This document shows, one piece after another, positions 1-6,940 of a stretch of DNA of 64,000 nucleotides. The translations under genes and the position numbers were made by a program. The first letter of the stretch is position 1. The number at the start of each line of letters is the position of its first letter. The notes beneath the pieces were generated by a model that had not been told where the DNA came from, did no database searches, and was given only the letters and a program-made list of their open reading frames with translations. This DNA comes from Alcanivorax nanhaiticus (GTDB lineage Bacteria > Pseudomonadota > Gammaproteobacteria > Pseudomonadales > Alcanivoracaceae): the NCBI RefSeq assembly GCF_000756665.1, contig NZ_ARXV01000001.1, forward strand, positions 310,001 to 374,000, given 5' to 3'.

Positions 1-483
1 GGGACGCTGTGCCAGCATGGAGCCTTCCTCGATGCCCTGCTCCAGCACAGAGAGAAACAGGGCTTCGCAGTGGTTGCGCCGATCCTGCAAGCTGGTCAGC
101 TGCTGCCGCTGTGTTTCCGTGGTGGAACTGCGCAGCACCATCTGCACCGCTTCGGAGACTGTACGCTGATAATGCCGGGTAACAATCAGCGTCTTTACAT
201 AGCGACGGGCCATCTCGGAAAAACGTTGTGAAGCAGGCAGAGCGGAAGAAGCAACAGGGCGAACCTCATCCAGCAGAGCATCCATGGCACGATGATGAAT
301 CTCGAAGAACAGCTCGGCCTTGGAATCAAAATAGTGGTACACCATCCCCTTGGTCGCAGACAGCTGACGCGCAATATCATCGATGCTGGTGGCATTGAAA
401 CCACGCTCCATGAAGCACCATGCTGCCGCCTCAAGAATGGCATCGCGGGGCTCATACGCCAAAGCTTCACTTTGTTGCGCCAT
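1..483 (-). CDS. TetR/AcrR-family transcriptional regulator (3' part cut by window edge)
   Basis: This gene reads leftwards and runs off the window, so only about the first 161 residues are present. The N-terminus has a typical TetR helix-turn-helix: 'GFNATSIDDIA' followed by 'KGMVYHYFDSK' near residues 28-55, where the YHYF motif is the recognition-helix hallmark. The remainder is helical ligand-binding domain and cannot be assigned to a ligand class. The start ATG at 483 has no upstream in-frame competitor with a better ribosome site. The next gene to the right runs the opposite way, so it is divergent from the aromatic leader/DAHP synthase region, but nothing links them functionally. Family is secure; target genes are unknown. 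Confidence 0.85.
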   Translation of the reverse strand, partial: MAQQSEALAYEPRDAILEAAAWCFMERGFNATSIDDIARQLSATKGMVYHYFDSKAELFFEIHHRAMDALLDEVRPVASSALPASQRFSEMARRYVKTLIVTRHYQRTVSEAVQMVLRSSTTETQRQQLTSLQDRRNHCEALFLSVLEQGIEEGSMLAQRP

Positions 484-756
484 GGGAGACATCCTCGTCT
501 TCAGTCTATTTCTTCTTCAAGAGGGGAAGTAAACACCGTGACGAAGTCTGTCATAGCCAGCGGGCAACACCATTGACCTTGCAGCAGGATGGTGAAGGTT
601 GGCCAGCCCTACCGCTGTTATTTTTGGCCCAATATCACTTCAACTTGTCATCAAACAGCAGGTATAGCTATTTCCTATTCCAGTACAGAGGGATTTCCAC
701 TTGCAGGGATAGCCGCCGCTGGTTAGTCTGATGCCTTCTTGAACAGGATAATTACC

Positions 757-867
757 ATGAAAGTGAATGTCGGTACCCAACAGCAGCTAACTGCCCCAGT
801 GGCGGTACGCGCCGTTGTGTCCGTCGCTTTCTATTTTGGGTATTGGTTTAGCCGCTCGCGCGCCTGA
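757..867 (+). CDS. Aromatic-residue leader peptide of the DAHP synthase gene (36 aa)
   Basis: A 36-codon ORF with an AGGA ribosome site 8 bases before its ATG. Codons 25-31 (829-849) encode FYFGYWF: three Phe, two Tyr and one Trp within seven residues. It is followed directly by alternative hairpins and a U-tailed terminator, then by a DAHP synthase gene, the first committed step of Phe, Tyr and Trp synthesis. This is the architecture of ribosome-mediated attenuation as in pheL and trpL: stalling at aromatic codons when charged tRNA is short would favour readthrough. The ORF, the residue cluster and the hairpins are seen; the regulation is inference. Mixed F/Y/W codons suggest response to general aromatic starvation rather than to one amino acid. 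Confidence 0.8.
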   Translation: MKVNVGTQQQLTAPVAVRAVVSVAFYFGYWFSRSRA

Positions 868-912
868 CCTTACCCAGGCGCGCCCGCTACGGGACGCCTG
901 CCGAAACCTCTG
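858..912 (+). promoter_or_regulatory. Alternative RNA hairpins of the aromatic attenuator
   Basis: A perfect 9-bp stem pairs 858-866 (GCGCGCCTG, overlapping the leader stop codon) with 875-883 (CAGGCGCGC). The same right arm can instead pair CAGGCG 875-880 with CGCCTG 895-900, extended inside by CCCG/CGGG, so the two folds exclude each other. A weaker candidate antiterminator pairs 890-894 with 929-933, 901-903 with 924-926 and 906-908 with 921-923, which would trap part of the terminator's left arm. The pairings were found by eye; no folding energy was computed. Confidence 0.6.
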
Positions 913-946
913 AAAACCCCGGTCGGTATCCCGCCCGGGGTTTTTT
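913..946 (+). terminator. Rho-independent terminator between leader peptide and DAHP synthase
   Basis: Stem AAAACCCCGG (913-922) pairs with CCGGGGTTTT (935-944), 12-base loop, and six T's at 941-946. It lies upstream of the structural gene, as expected for an attenuator rather than for the end of an operon. Confidence 0.8.
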
Positions 947-996
947 ATTGCCTGAATCCCGGCCAGACCGTCAAAACGCCGTACAGGAGAGAGAAC

Positions 997-1074
997 ATGT
1001 ACCGATATCAACCGACAGCGCAGCACCTGCGATTTAGCTTTTGGCCACAGACCCGAATCCGATTTCGACGATAA
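997..1074 (+). CDS. Second aromatic-rich mini-ORF upstream of DAHP synthase (25 aa)
   Basis: A 25-codon ORF lies between the attenuator terminator and the DAHP synthase start. It has a strong GGAGAGAG ribosome site 3-4 bases before the ATG at 997. The peptide begins MYRY, contains FSFW around residues 13-16 and ends in an Arg-rich tail with one more Phe, so six of 25 residues are aromatic. It ends 29 bases before the DAHP synthase ATG. I do not recognise the peptide. It may be a second translational sensor, for example coupling or delaying initiation at the downstream gene. Coding is supported by the ribosome site and composition only. Confidence 0.5.
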   Translation: MYRYQPTAQHLRFSFWPQTRIRFRR

Positions 1075-1103
1075 CCGAATACGCACAGAACAAGGGAAAC
1101 ACC

Positions 1104-2168
1104 ATGCAACAGCTTCACAATGCCGCAACCGAACTGAAGAGCGACAACGTTCGCCGCAGTCTGCCCCTGCCCTCTCCCGCTACGCTGCGTGAGCGGTTGC
1201 CAGTGGATCATTCTCTGGCGCAACAGATTGCCGGCCACCGTCAGATCATCCGCAATATTCTCAATGGCGAAGATCCTCGCCTGCTGATCATCACTGGTCC
1301 CTGCTCTCTCCATGATCCCAAGTCAGCGCTGGAATACGGCCACAAGCTAGCAGAGCTTGCCACCACACTGGCGGATAGGGCCTTCATCGTGATGCGTGCC
1401 TACGTGGAGAAACCTCGCACCACCGTGGGTTGGAAAGGAATGCTTTACGACCCGCATCTGGATGGCAGCCATGACATGGCCACCGGCCTGACCGTATCGC
1501 GGCATCTGTTACTGGATCTGGCAAAGCTAGGCCTGCCCCTGGCCACCGAGTTGTTGCACCCCATGGCCGCAGACTACCTGGGTGACCTGCTCAGCTGGGC
1601 CGCCATTGGTGCGCGAACCACCGAATCGCAGGTGCACCGGGAAATGGTCAGCGGCCTGGCCATGCCTGTAGGTTTCAAGAACGGCACCGACGGCAGCATT
1701 GATGTGGCCTGCGATGCCATGGGTTCCGCTTCGCACCCGCACAGTCATTTGGGTGTCGATGAAGACGGCCGTGCCGCCTTGCTACAAACCGCCGGCAACC
1801 CGGACACCCATCTGGTACTGCGTGGTGGACATGATGGCCCCAACTACGATGCTGCGAGCGTGGATCAAGCCGTATCCGAATTACTCAAGCGTGGCCAGAA
1901 CCCACGCCTGATCGTGGATTGCAGCCACGCCAACAGCGGCAAGGACCCACTGCAACAGCCTGCCGTTATGCGTAACCTGCTGGCTCAACGTGATGAAGGG
2001 CAATCCCATATTGCTGGCGTCATGCTGGAGAGCCATCTGCAAGATGGCAGGCAGGGACAGGATGGAGAACTGGCCTACGGGCTTTCCATTACTGACGGAT
2101 GCCTGGGCTGGGACAAGACTTGTGCGTTGCTGGAGGGGTTGAGTGGCGAGTTGAAAGTTGAAAGTTGA
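1104..2168 (+). CDS. 3-deoxy-7-phosphoheptulonate (DAHP) synthase, class I AroFGH type
   Basis: Condenses phosphoenolpyruvate and erythrose-4-phosphate, opening the shikimate pathway. The 354-residue protein matches the usual length of the AroF/G/H isozymes (about 350). Visible family motifs are GPCS (residues 65-68, metal-ligand Cys), EKPRTTVGWKG (102-112), the HSHLG segment and the C-terminal SITDGCLGW. I chose the ATG at 1104, preceded by AAGGGAAACACC, over an in-frame ATG at 1041 that has no ribosome site and would overlap the upstream mini-ORF. The isozyme (Phe-, Tyr- or Trp-sensitive) cannot be called from sequence by eye, so no symbol is given. Expression is probably controlled by the leader/attenuator at 757-946. 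The last codons and the TGA stop lie inside the first heptamer-repeat arm that begins at 2149. Confidence 0.93.
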   Translation: MQQLHNAATELKSDNVRRSLPLPSPATLRERLPVDHSLAQQIAGHRQIIRNILNGEDPRLLIITGPCSLHDPKSALEYGHKLAELATTLADRAFIVMRAYVEKPRTTVGWKGMLYDPHLDGSHDMATGLTVSRHLLLDLAKLGLPLATELLHPMAADYLGDLLSWAAIGARTTESQVHREMVSGLAMPVGFKNGTDGSIDVACDAMGSASHPHSHLGVDEDGRAALLQTAGNPDTHLVLRGGHDGPNYDAASVDQAVSELLKRGQNPRLIVDCSHANSGKDPLQQPAVMRNLLAQRDEGQSHIAGVMLESHLQDGRQGQDGELAYGLSITDGCLGWDKTCALLEGLSGELKVES

Positions 2169-2454
2169 AAGTTGAAAGGCGCGAGATGGGTAGGGAGTCG
2201 TTTTGGGCCGCTCTGCCCGCGCTTCCAGCCTTGAACACGGGCGGACGGCTTGGCTGATTTTCCGGGAAGCTTTCCGGCCGTGTAGGTCGGAAATCGGCGA
2301 AAGCCGATCTCCGACATGGCCTGTCAGATCTCACGGCGCTGGGTTTTGCAGATGCGTAAGGCGGAGATGCCCTGAGGCATTTCCGCCCTACGATAACAGC
2401 CCCGCCATTGCCCACAGGGCTTCCTTTTCAACTTTACACTTTGAACTTTCAACT
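2149..2454. repeat. Heptamer-arm palindrome, copy 1 (arms 2149-2183 and 2427-2454)
   Basis: The left arm has four exact AGTTGAA heptads (2149-2176) followed by AGGCGCG. The right arm has four heptads in the inverse form NNNNACT (2427-2454). The arms are complementary in phase. The space between holds a GC-rich region with CCCGCG/CGGGCG pairing near 2210-2260 and two unrelated hairpins (2286-2387). The left arm supplies the last codons and stop of the DAHP synthase gene (TGA 2166-2168). Confidence 0.85.
2282..2393. repeat. Two REP-like hairpins of the TAGG..CGGAAAT type
   Basis: Hairpin one pairs GTCGGA (2286-2291) and ATCGGC with GCCGAT and TCCGAC (to 2315), loop GAAA. Hairpin two pairs GGCGGA (2360-2365) and ATGCC with GGCAT and TCCGCC (to 2387). 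Both carry TAGG/CCTA at an outer edge. A third member lies at 33379-33423, so this is a dispersed intergenic family. Confidence 0.65.
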
Positions 2455-2496
2455 CACCGGCGCGGGCACGGTGCCGATGAACCTCATGGCTTATGT

Positions 2497-2531
2497 CGCG
2501 ACTGGCAGCTCATAGCTCACAGCTCGAAGCT
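2497..2531 (-). repeat. Solitary heptamer arm after the small membrane protein gene
   Basis: Read on the minus strand it has AGCTNNN heptads in strict phase (inverse forms CGAAGCT, CACAGCT, CATAGCT, GGCAGCT) and closes with AGTCGCG. It begins 2 bases past the stop codon of the 2534-2644 ORF. No partner arm was found. Confidence 0.75.
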
Positions 2532-2533
2532 GC

Positions 2534-2644
2534 TCACTTCCCGCGCTGGTTTTTCAAATACACGACAAAGGCCACGCTGGCGATCACCAGCAGGAAAATC
2601 ACGAAGGCAGTGATCAGCTGATACAGCGTCAGGTCATTCAGCAC
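2534..2644 (-). CDS. Small single-pass membrane protein (36 aa), unrecognised
   Basis: GTG start at 2644 with a GGAG ribosome site 7 bases upstream, 27 bases after the PhzF-family gene on the same strand, so probably co-transcribed. The peptide begins VLNDLTLYQL, continues with about 20 hydrophobic residues (ITAFVIFLLVIASVAFVV) and ends in a basic tail YLKNQRGK, giving a positive-inside single helix. A heptamer-repeat arm starts directly after its stop, as it does after the established genes here, which independently supports the ORF end. I do not recognise the family. It could be a subunit stabiliser of a membrane complex. Confidence 0.6.
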   Translation of the reverse strand: MLNDLTLYQLITAFVIFLLVIASVAFVVYLKNQRGK

Positions 2645-2671
2645 AGCGTAGCTCCACGTTGTAGATCAGAT

Positions 2672-3577
2672 TCAGGAATACAGCAGCGACCCCACGCCCA
2701 TCTTGACTACCTTGCCACCGATCCGGCAGCGCAGGGCTTTGCCTGCCCGCTTGTCGAACTCGGCGCGCAACAGGCTCTTGCGGGTATCCAGACTGCCCCG
2801 GTCAATGGAGAAGGTGTGGGTGCCATCGGCAGTGTCTTTCTGTTCTGCCAGGTAGGCAATAAATTCCGGCATGACATTCCCGATAGGCGGATAGACATCC
2901 CGAGGCAAATTCGGGTTGAGAATACGGCCGTGGAAATCCGACTCTCCGGTAATGGTACCTGGCGCAAACAGGAACAGTTCGGTGGTGTACACATGGCCAC
3001 TAAGCGCCGCCCAGTAACCTGTATTCAGGCTGGCTGACAGCACATGCTCGGGTTTGGTGAATGGCACGATCAGGGTTGGCTTGTCTACGCTGACGACCAT
3101 GGGTTTGTACTTGCTGAAGGAAATGTGTTTTTCCTCCGTGTTCAGCGCCGCCGCCAGTTTGGCAATTTCAGGGGTGTAGTGATCAATGGTGGGGTCCAGT
3201 TCACGAGCAAACTGGATCGCGCCAGGGCCAGCGTCACCCTTGTCCACGAAGCTCTGAATCAACTGGTCGTTTTGCTTCAACAGAAAGGAGGCAAAGTCGC
3301 CCTCATCCTGCGTCAGCCCCATTTCATAGGCCACATAAGATGCCGCCAGAATGGTATGGGCACCGAACAGCTGCTGCCCCCGACCATTGAACACCGATAC
3401 CGGTGAAGCGCGATTGCCGGGTTCGATAAACACCGTCTCGGTTTGCTGAAACTCGCTGGCGATGGCGGCCTTGCCACGAGCATCTATTGGCTCACCGGAC
3501 AGGGTAACGACAGGGATCTGGGTGCCCTGAAAAGGGGCACCGGCAAACACATCCAGCAAGGCATAATCGAGAGCCAT
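2672..3577 (-). CDS. PhzF-family isomerase/epimerase-like protein
   Basis: The 301-residue protein has the PhzF start pattern: LLDVFAGAPFQGTQIPVV at residues 7-24, then an acidic residue in TETVFIEP (Glu47) at the position of the catalytic Glu in PhzF, then a GAHTILAASYV segment in place of the family GHATLAA. PhzF itself isomerises a phenazine precursor; most homologues in non-producers are of unknown substrate, and no other phenazine genes are present. The ATG at 3577 is 9 bases after GAGGA. Upstream in-frame starts would add a tail not seen in the family. It precedes a 36-residue membrane protein on the same strand. The fold call is fairly sure; the substrate is unknown. Confidence 0.75.
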   Translation of the reverse strand: MALDYALLDVFAGAPFQGTQIPVVTLSGEPIDARGKAAIASEFQQTETVFIEPGNRASPVSVFNGRGQQLFGAHTILAASYVAYEMGLTQDEGDFASFLLKQNDQLIQSFVDKGDAGPGAIQFARELDPTIDHYTPEIAKLAAALNTEEKHISFSKYKPMVVSVDKPTLIVPFTKPEHVLSASLNTGYWAALSGHVYTTELFLFAPGTITGESDFHGRILNPNLPRDVYPPIGNVMPEFIAYLAEQKDTADGTHTFSIDRGSLDTRKSLLRAEFDKRAGKALRCRIGGKVVKMGVGSLLYS

Positions 3578-3683
3578 AACATCCATCCTCATTGTTATTG
3601 TCCATGCTTCGACTATGCCCGAAGGGAGGATTATTGCAATGGCAAGCGCTTGCCGCAGCGGCAACCTGAAACGCTAAAACCTA

Positions 3684-3758
3684 TTACCACAGAGACCACA
3701 GGGTTCACCGAGATAAACAAGTGAGTTTTCTCAGTGAGCGCTGTGGTCTCTGTGGTAA
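3684..3758. repeat. Nonamer-arm palindrome, copy 1
   Basis: Outer arms TTACCACAGAGACCACAG and its complement are perfect over 18 bases. Each arm is three nonamers of the form CACNGNGNN: CACAGAGAC, CACAGGGTT, CACCGAGAT on the left, inverse forms in phase on the right. It begins about 20 bases downstream of the psrA stop codon. Confidence 0.8.
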
Positions 3759-3778
3759 AAAAGGTTTTGTGTTACGCC

Positions 3779-4411
3779 TTACGGCATGGGAGCGGTGATG
3801 CCACCGATCAGGAATGGCAGCAGGCGCCCGGTGATATCGGCTTCCGTCGCTTCCATGTTGAAATCGCTACGGCTGATTTCTTTCAGGGATTCCATCCCGG
3901 ACAGGGTAAAGATGGCGGCGCCTAATCCAAACTGCACCCGCCAGAACAACTCTCTCGGCGGCATATCGGGCAGAGCCCGCTGCATATGTTCCTGCAAACG
4001 GCTGAAAACAGCACCATACTGTTTATGCAGGTATTCGCGCAGATGTCCCACTGGCTGACTATAGGCCTGCCCGGAAAGGCGGAAGAAAATCGCGGCGCGG
4101 CGTGGATCTTCTGGATGAGTGCCCAGGGCCAGACGAGAAATCAGCGCCAACAGATTTTCCGGGGTATCCGGAGTACCTGAGGCCTCCATTTCCGCCAGCT
4201 TGGCATTCAGCGCTTCGGAAAAAGGAGATAGAAACCGCTCGAAGACCGCCTGGATCAAGGCTTCCTTGGAACCGAAGTGATAATTCACCGCAGCCAGGTT
4301 AACCCCAGCCTTACTGGTAATGGCCCGCAGACTGGTCTCGGCAAACCCTTTCTGGGCGAACAGCACTTCTGCCGTATCCAGAATCCGATCCACTGTCCCT
4401 GGCTGTGCCAT
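3779..4411 (-). CDS. psrA: PsrA, TetR-family regulator of fatty-acid metabolism
   Basis: The 210-residue protein agrees closely with what I recall of Pseudomonas PsrA, notably GFAETSLRAITSKAGVNLAA and NYHFGSKEALIQAVFERFL around residues 23-62 and ELFWRVQFGLGAA in the C-terminal domain. PsrA is a TetR repressor relieved by long-chain fatty acids that controls beta-oxidation genes and, in pseudomonads, activates rpoS. The start at 4411 has a GGAG ribosome site. A perfect PsrA-type box (CAAAC-N4-GTTTG) lies 31 bases upstream, so autoregulation is expected, as in Pseudomonas. It is not immediately next to lexA here, but topA and lexA follow within 10 kb. Its role fits the lipid-rich gene content of the window. 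Confidence 0.9.
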   Translation of the reverse strand: MAQPGTVDRILDTAEVLFAQKGFAETSLRAITSKAGVNLAAVNYHFGSKEALIQAVFERFLSPFSEALNAKLAEMEASGTPDTPENLLALISRLALGTHPEDPRRAAIFFRLSGQAYSQPVGHLREYLHKQYGAVFSRLQEHMQRALPDMPPRELFWRVQFGLGAAIFTLSGMESLKEISRSDFNMEATEADITGRLLPFLIGGITAPMP

Positions 4412-4428
4412 TACCCCACTCCGCGTTC

Positions 4429-4455
4429 AAAACATACGTTTCAAACATACGTTTG
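4429..4455. promoter_or_regulatory. Tandem PsrA operator upstream of psrA
   Basis: The site C-AAAC-ATAC-GTTT-G at 4442-4455 matches the published PsrA consensus (G/C)AAAC-N(2-4)-GTTT(G/C). An overlapping partner with A and C at the outer positions lies at 4429-4442, so AAACATACGTTT occurs twice in 25 bases with 13-base spacing. It lies in the 5' region of psrA. Confidence 0.8.
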
Positions 4456-4553
4456 GCGCCACATTCGGTCAAGTACGCAATCCAAAAGCAGGGCTGATGA
4501 ACGCGATAACAATGAGTAGGGAAATAGCGATTGCTGCCCGCACGGGGAAGGGA

Positions 4554-4581
4554 TTTCGCGGTCGAACGACCGCTCCCACAG
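4554..4581. repeat. Single REP element
   Basis: Contains GCGGTCG-AA-CGACCGC, a perfect 7-bp stem, followed by CTCCCACAG. It is the same unit as in the arrays at 20021, 50341 and 62539. The rest of 4456-4708 shows no gene or site I can support. Confidence 0.8.
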
Positions 4582-4708
4582 CCGCTCCGGGATGGCCTGT
4601 GCAGAAGACCGGGCCAGAAAGTACGCCTTGGTCAGGACCTGTGAACAAGGCGGAATGCGTTCTCCGATTCCGCCCTGTGATCGTTAAACGGCCAGCGGCA
4701 AGAGACAA

Positions 4709-5992
4709 TCAGAAGTAATACACCAGCTCCGCCTGAACAAAGTCAGACCGGCTGATCGGCCCCAGGCCGGGATTGGTGTTGATGTTTCGCAACGCATCGC
4801 GGTACAGGGCTGACGGGCTGAGTGGATCAGCTGCGTCGGTGTAAAAGCGAGCCTCCAAGGTTGCCTTCAGGTTGTTGCCAAAGCGACGGCTGGATTCAAA
4901 GCTAATGGCTTTCTCTTCCTCTTCAGTATCGTAGATGATGCCAGCAAGGATCTCGGTGGAAGCCACGTCGTTGAAGGTAAAGCGAGTACCCAGCAGCACA
5001 TCGCTGGCTAACGGCGAGGCCAGACTGTCATCCCGGTCTTCCCAGATATATTCCAGTATCCAGCCCAGATCCGTAGCGCTGCCGAACAAGCCCACCTGGG
5101 TGTATTCGAAACCACCATCCAGCGCGTAAAAACGCTCCCCCTGCCCCGACCGGCTAATACCTTCCAGCTTCCATAGCCAACCGTTCTGCAGGTATTGCAG
5201 TTCCAGCCCCGTTTGGTCGATAACGTTGTACAGTGGTGTGAATTCCGGGTCCGATCCTGCAGGCAGCACTCCCGTCAGAATCAGGGACTGCAATTCTGCG
5301 GACGTCAGATTTTGTGGAATCAGCAATGGGTCTCTGCTGGTGCCAGAAAAATGGGACAGCGCCATTTCGATACCATTGCTGAAGTACTGCTGATAGCGGA
5401 TGGCAAAATCCACCCGTCCATCCTCTTTGGACGATTCATAGAGAGCATCATCTGACACCGGCAGCGGGGTACGCGGCCGGCCCTCTTCGCCGGCGAAGGT
5501 ACGTTCACGGAACCCCGGCAGGATGAACAGATCCACGATCCCCCAGTTACGCACCAGTGAAAAGTTGATCATCGGCTGGCCCAACTTTTCTTCACCGTCC
5601 ACCTGATCGACCTGGTCAGTCTGGTTGATAATATCCACCAGATGGCGTCCCTCAGTGACGCCCCAGAATACCTTGCGAATCCCGACCCGGGATTCCCAGC
5701 CATCCCCCACATGGATCCAGGACAGTTCACGAATATCCCAATGGGTGCGCTCGCTATCGTTTTCATCCACACGGGCATAGGGGATGAAAGTGAACAGATC
5801 ATCCCGATCGTTCCACTCATGGAAGATTTCCGGCTTGAGGTAAGCAGAACCGTTTGTGGAATAATCCGCTTCCGGGTAGGGGGAATCCTGAGTGAAGTAA
5901 CGTCCTTCCAGCGCCACTTCGCCACGGAATTCCCAGCCCATGGAGATCAGCGGCATCACCAGCAGCGATGCCGTCAAAAGAGATTTCTTCAT
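4709..5992 (-). CDS. Outer-membrane beta-barrel protein, partner of the COG2834-type protein
   Basis: A 427-residue precursor with signal peptide MKKSLLTASLLVMPLISMG and then alternating aromatic/polar strands ending in the barrel-closing 'FVQAELVYYF'. The C-terminal Phe is the outer-membrane insertion signal. The composition (Trp, Tyr, Asp and Glu in strand-turn pattern) resembles the large hydrocarbon-associated porin-like proteins near DUF1302, but I cannot place it in a named family with confidence. It starts 3 bases after the stop of the 5996-6787 gene, so the two are translated from one message. Likely an outer-membrane channel or receptor for a lipophilic molecule (inference). Confidence 0.7.
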   Translation of the reverse strand: MKKSLLTASLLVMPLISMGWEFRGEVALEGRYFTQDSPYPEADYSTNGSAYLKPEIFHEWNDRDDLFTFIPYARVDENDSERTHWDIRELSWIHVGDGWESRVGIRKVFWGVTEGRHLVDIINQTDQVDQVDGEEKLGQPMINFSLVRNWGIVDLFILPGFRERTFAGEEGRPRTPLPVSDDALYESSKEDGRVDFAIRYQQYFSNGIEMALSHFSGTSRDPLLIPQNLTSAELQSLILTGVLPAGSDPEFTPLYNVIDQTGLELQYLQNGWLWKLEGISRSGQGERFYALDGGFEYTQVGLFGSATDLGWILEYIWEDRDDSLASPLASDVLLGTRFTFNDVASTEILAGIIYDTEEEEKAISFESSRRFGNNLKATLEARFYTDAADPLSPSALYRDALRNINTNPGLGPISRSDFVQAELVYYF

Positions 5993-5995
5993 GGC

Positions 5996-6787
5996 TTATC
6001 GGGCGCGCTTGAGGCTGTTCTGGTTAAAGTCGGCTTCGCTCAACCCGGTATCGTACTGGTAGTTACTCCAGAACAGGTCCGTGGCTTTGCCGGTCTGGTG
6101 ATTCACCATGGACATCTTGGCGGGCTGCCAGAACTTATCCTGATACTGGGAGAAATCACTGGCTTCCAGGGTTTTGAGCAGACTGCCACGACGGTCGTAG
6201 TAATCCACTTTCCAGGTGCGGTATTCCGCCTTGTCCAGCCAGACGACCATCTTGGTGTAACCGGAGTGCTCATCGGTGGGATAACGCTCCATCACATAAC
6301 AGGTCAACTCGCCACAAGCTTCGTCGCGCAGATATTTGTAGGTGTATTTCTCCACCTCCTGGCCACGCATGTCCTCAAAACTGAACTCACTGCCCATGAA
6401 AGGGCCGGATTTGTTACGCGAGGCGATAGTCTTTACCCGACGCAAAGCCGGCAGGTACAACCACTGGTCGTCATCCTTGGTCTTGTAGCTGAAGGTGAGC
6501 ATGGCGGTGCCGCGTACATCGCGGGGAGTATCGAAAATGGTGAGACTCTTGTCTCCCTCATCGCCCTTCCCTTCCAGCGTTTTAACGCGCAGCTCGCGCT
6601 CGGCCTGATCGCCCCGCTTGGTGATCAACACCATTCTCATGTCTGCCTGAAAATCACCGAAGCCATCACCACGGGCATCTGCTGTACGGGCGATCTCCAG
6701 CCCCCTTTCTTCAGGCGTCTGAGCATTGGCATGTAGCGGAAAAGCAAGGGCAAACGCCAGGGAGGCGGTGAGCAAACGAAATGTCAT
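5996..6787 (-). CDS. COG2834-type outer-membrane lipoprotein-sorting (LolA-fold) protein
   Basis: A 263-residue precursor with a signal peptide (cleavage after ALAFPLHANA, about residue 22). It has the family pattern 'TPEERGLEIA' then RVKTLEGKGDEGDKSLTIF, a DVRGTAMLTF segment, DDQWLYLPALRRVK and 'GSEFSFEDM'. These proteins have a LolA/LppX-like fold and usually sit beside RND/MMPL exporters, where they are thought to shuttle lipids across the periplasm. No RND gene adjoins this copy; the nearest is the operon at 20350-27459. The start at 6787 has GAGG 6 bases upstream. An ATG 12 bases earlier lacks a site. Function is inferred from family and from the coupled outer-membrane gene. Confidence 0.75.
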   Translation of the reverse strand: MTFRLLTASLAFALAFPLHANAQTPEERGLEIARTADARGDGFGDFQADMRMVLITKRGDQAERELRVKTLEGKGDEGDKSLTIFDTPRDVRGTAMLTFSYKTKDDDQWLYLPALRRVKTIASRNKSGPFMGSEFSFEDMRGQEVEKYTYKYLRDEACGELTCYVMERYPTDEHSGYTKMVVWLDKAEYRTWKVDYYDRRGSLLKTLEASDFSQYQDKFWQPAKMSMVNHQTGKATDLFWSNYQYDTGLSEADFNQNSLKRAR

Positions 6788-6940
6788 GGGTGTCCTCATT
6801 GGTCAGGGGATCATTGTTGTAGCGACGATGTGCGCAACATCGTGTTTACCATGATACCTGCCTCGCGGGAAACGGCGAGGCCAATGAGGCCAAAATAGGC
6901 ATTGTGGCGGTGAAGAGATGTCAGAAATTTAGCGTAAATG

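Noticed and set aside
1041..1103. Earlier in-frame start of the DAHP synthase
   Set aside because: No ribosome site, adds residues absent from the family and overlaps the second mini-ORF; the ATG at 1104 has a good site.
2672..3664. 330-residue version of the PhzF-family protein
   Set aside because: The extra N-terminal residues do not fit the family; GAGGA sits correctly for the start at 3577.
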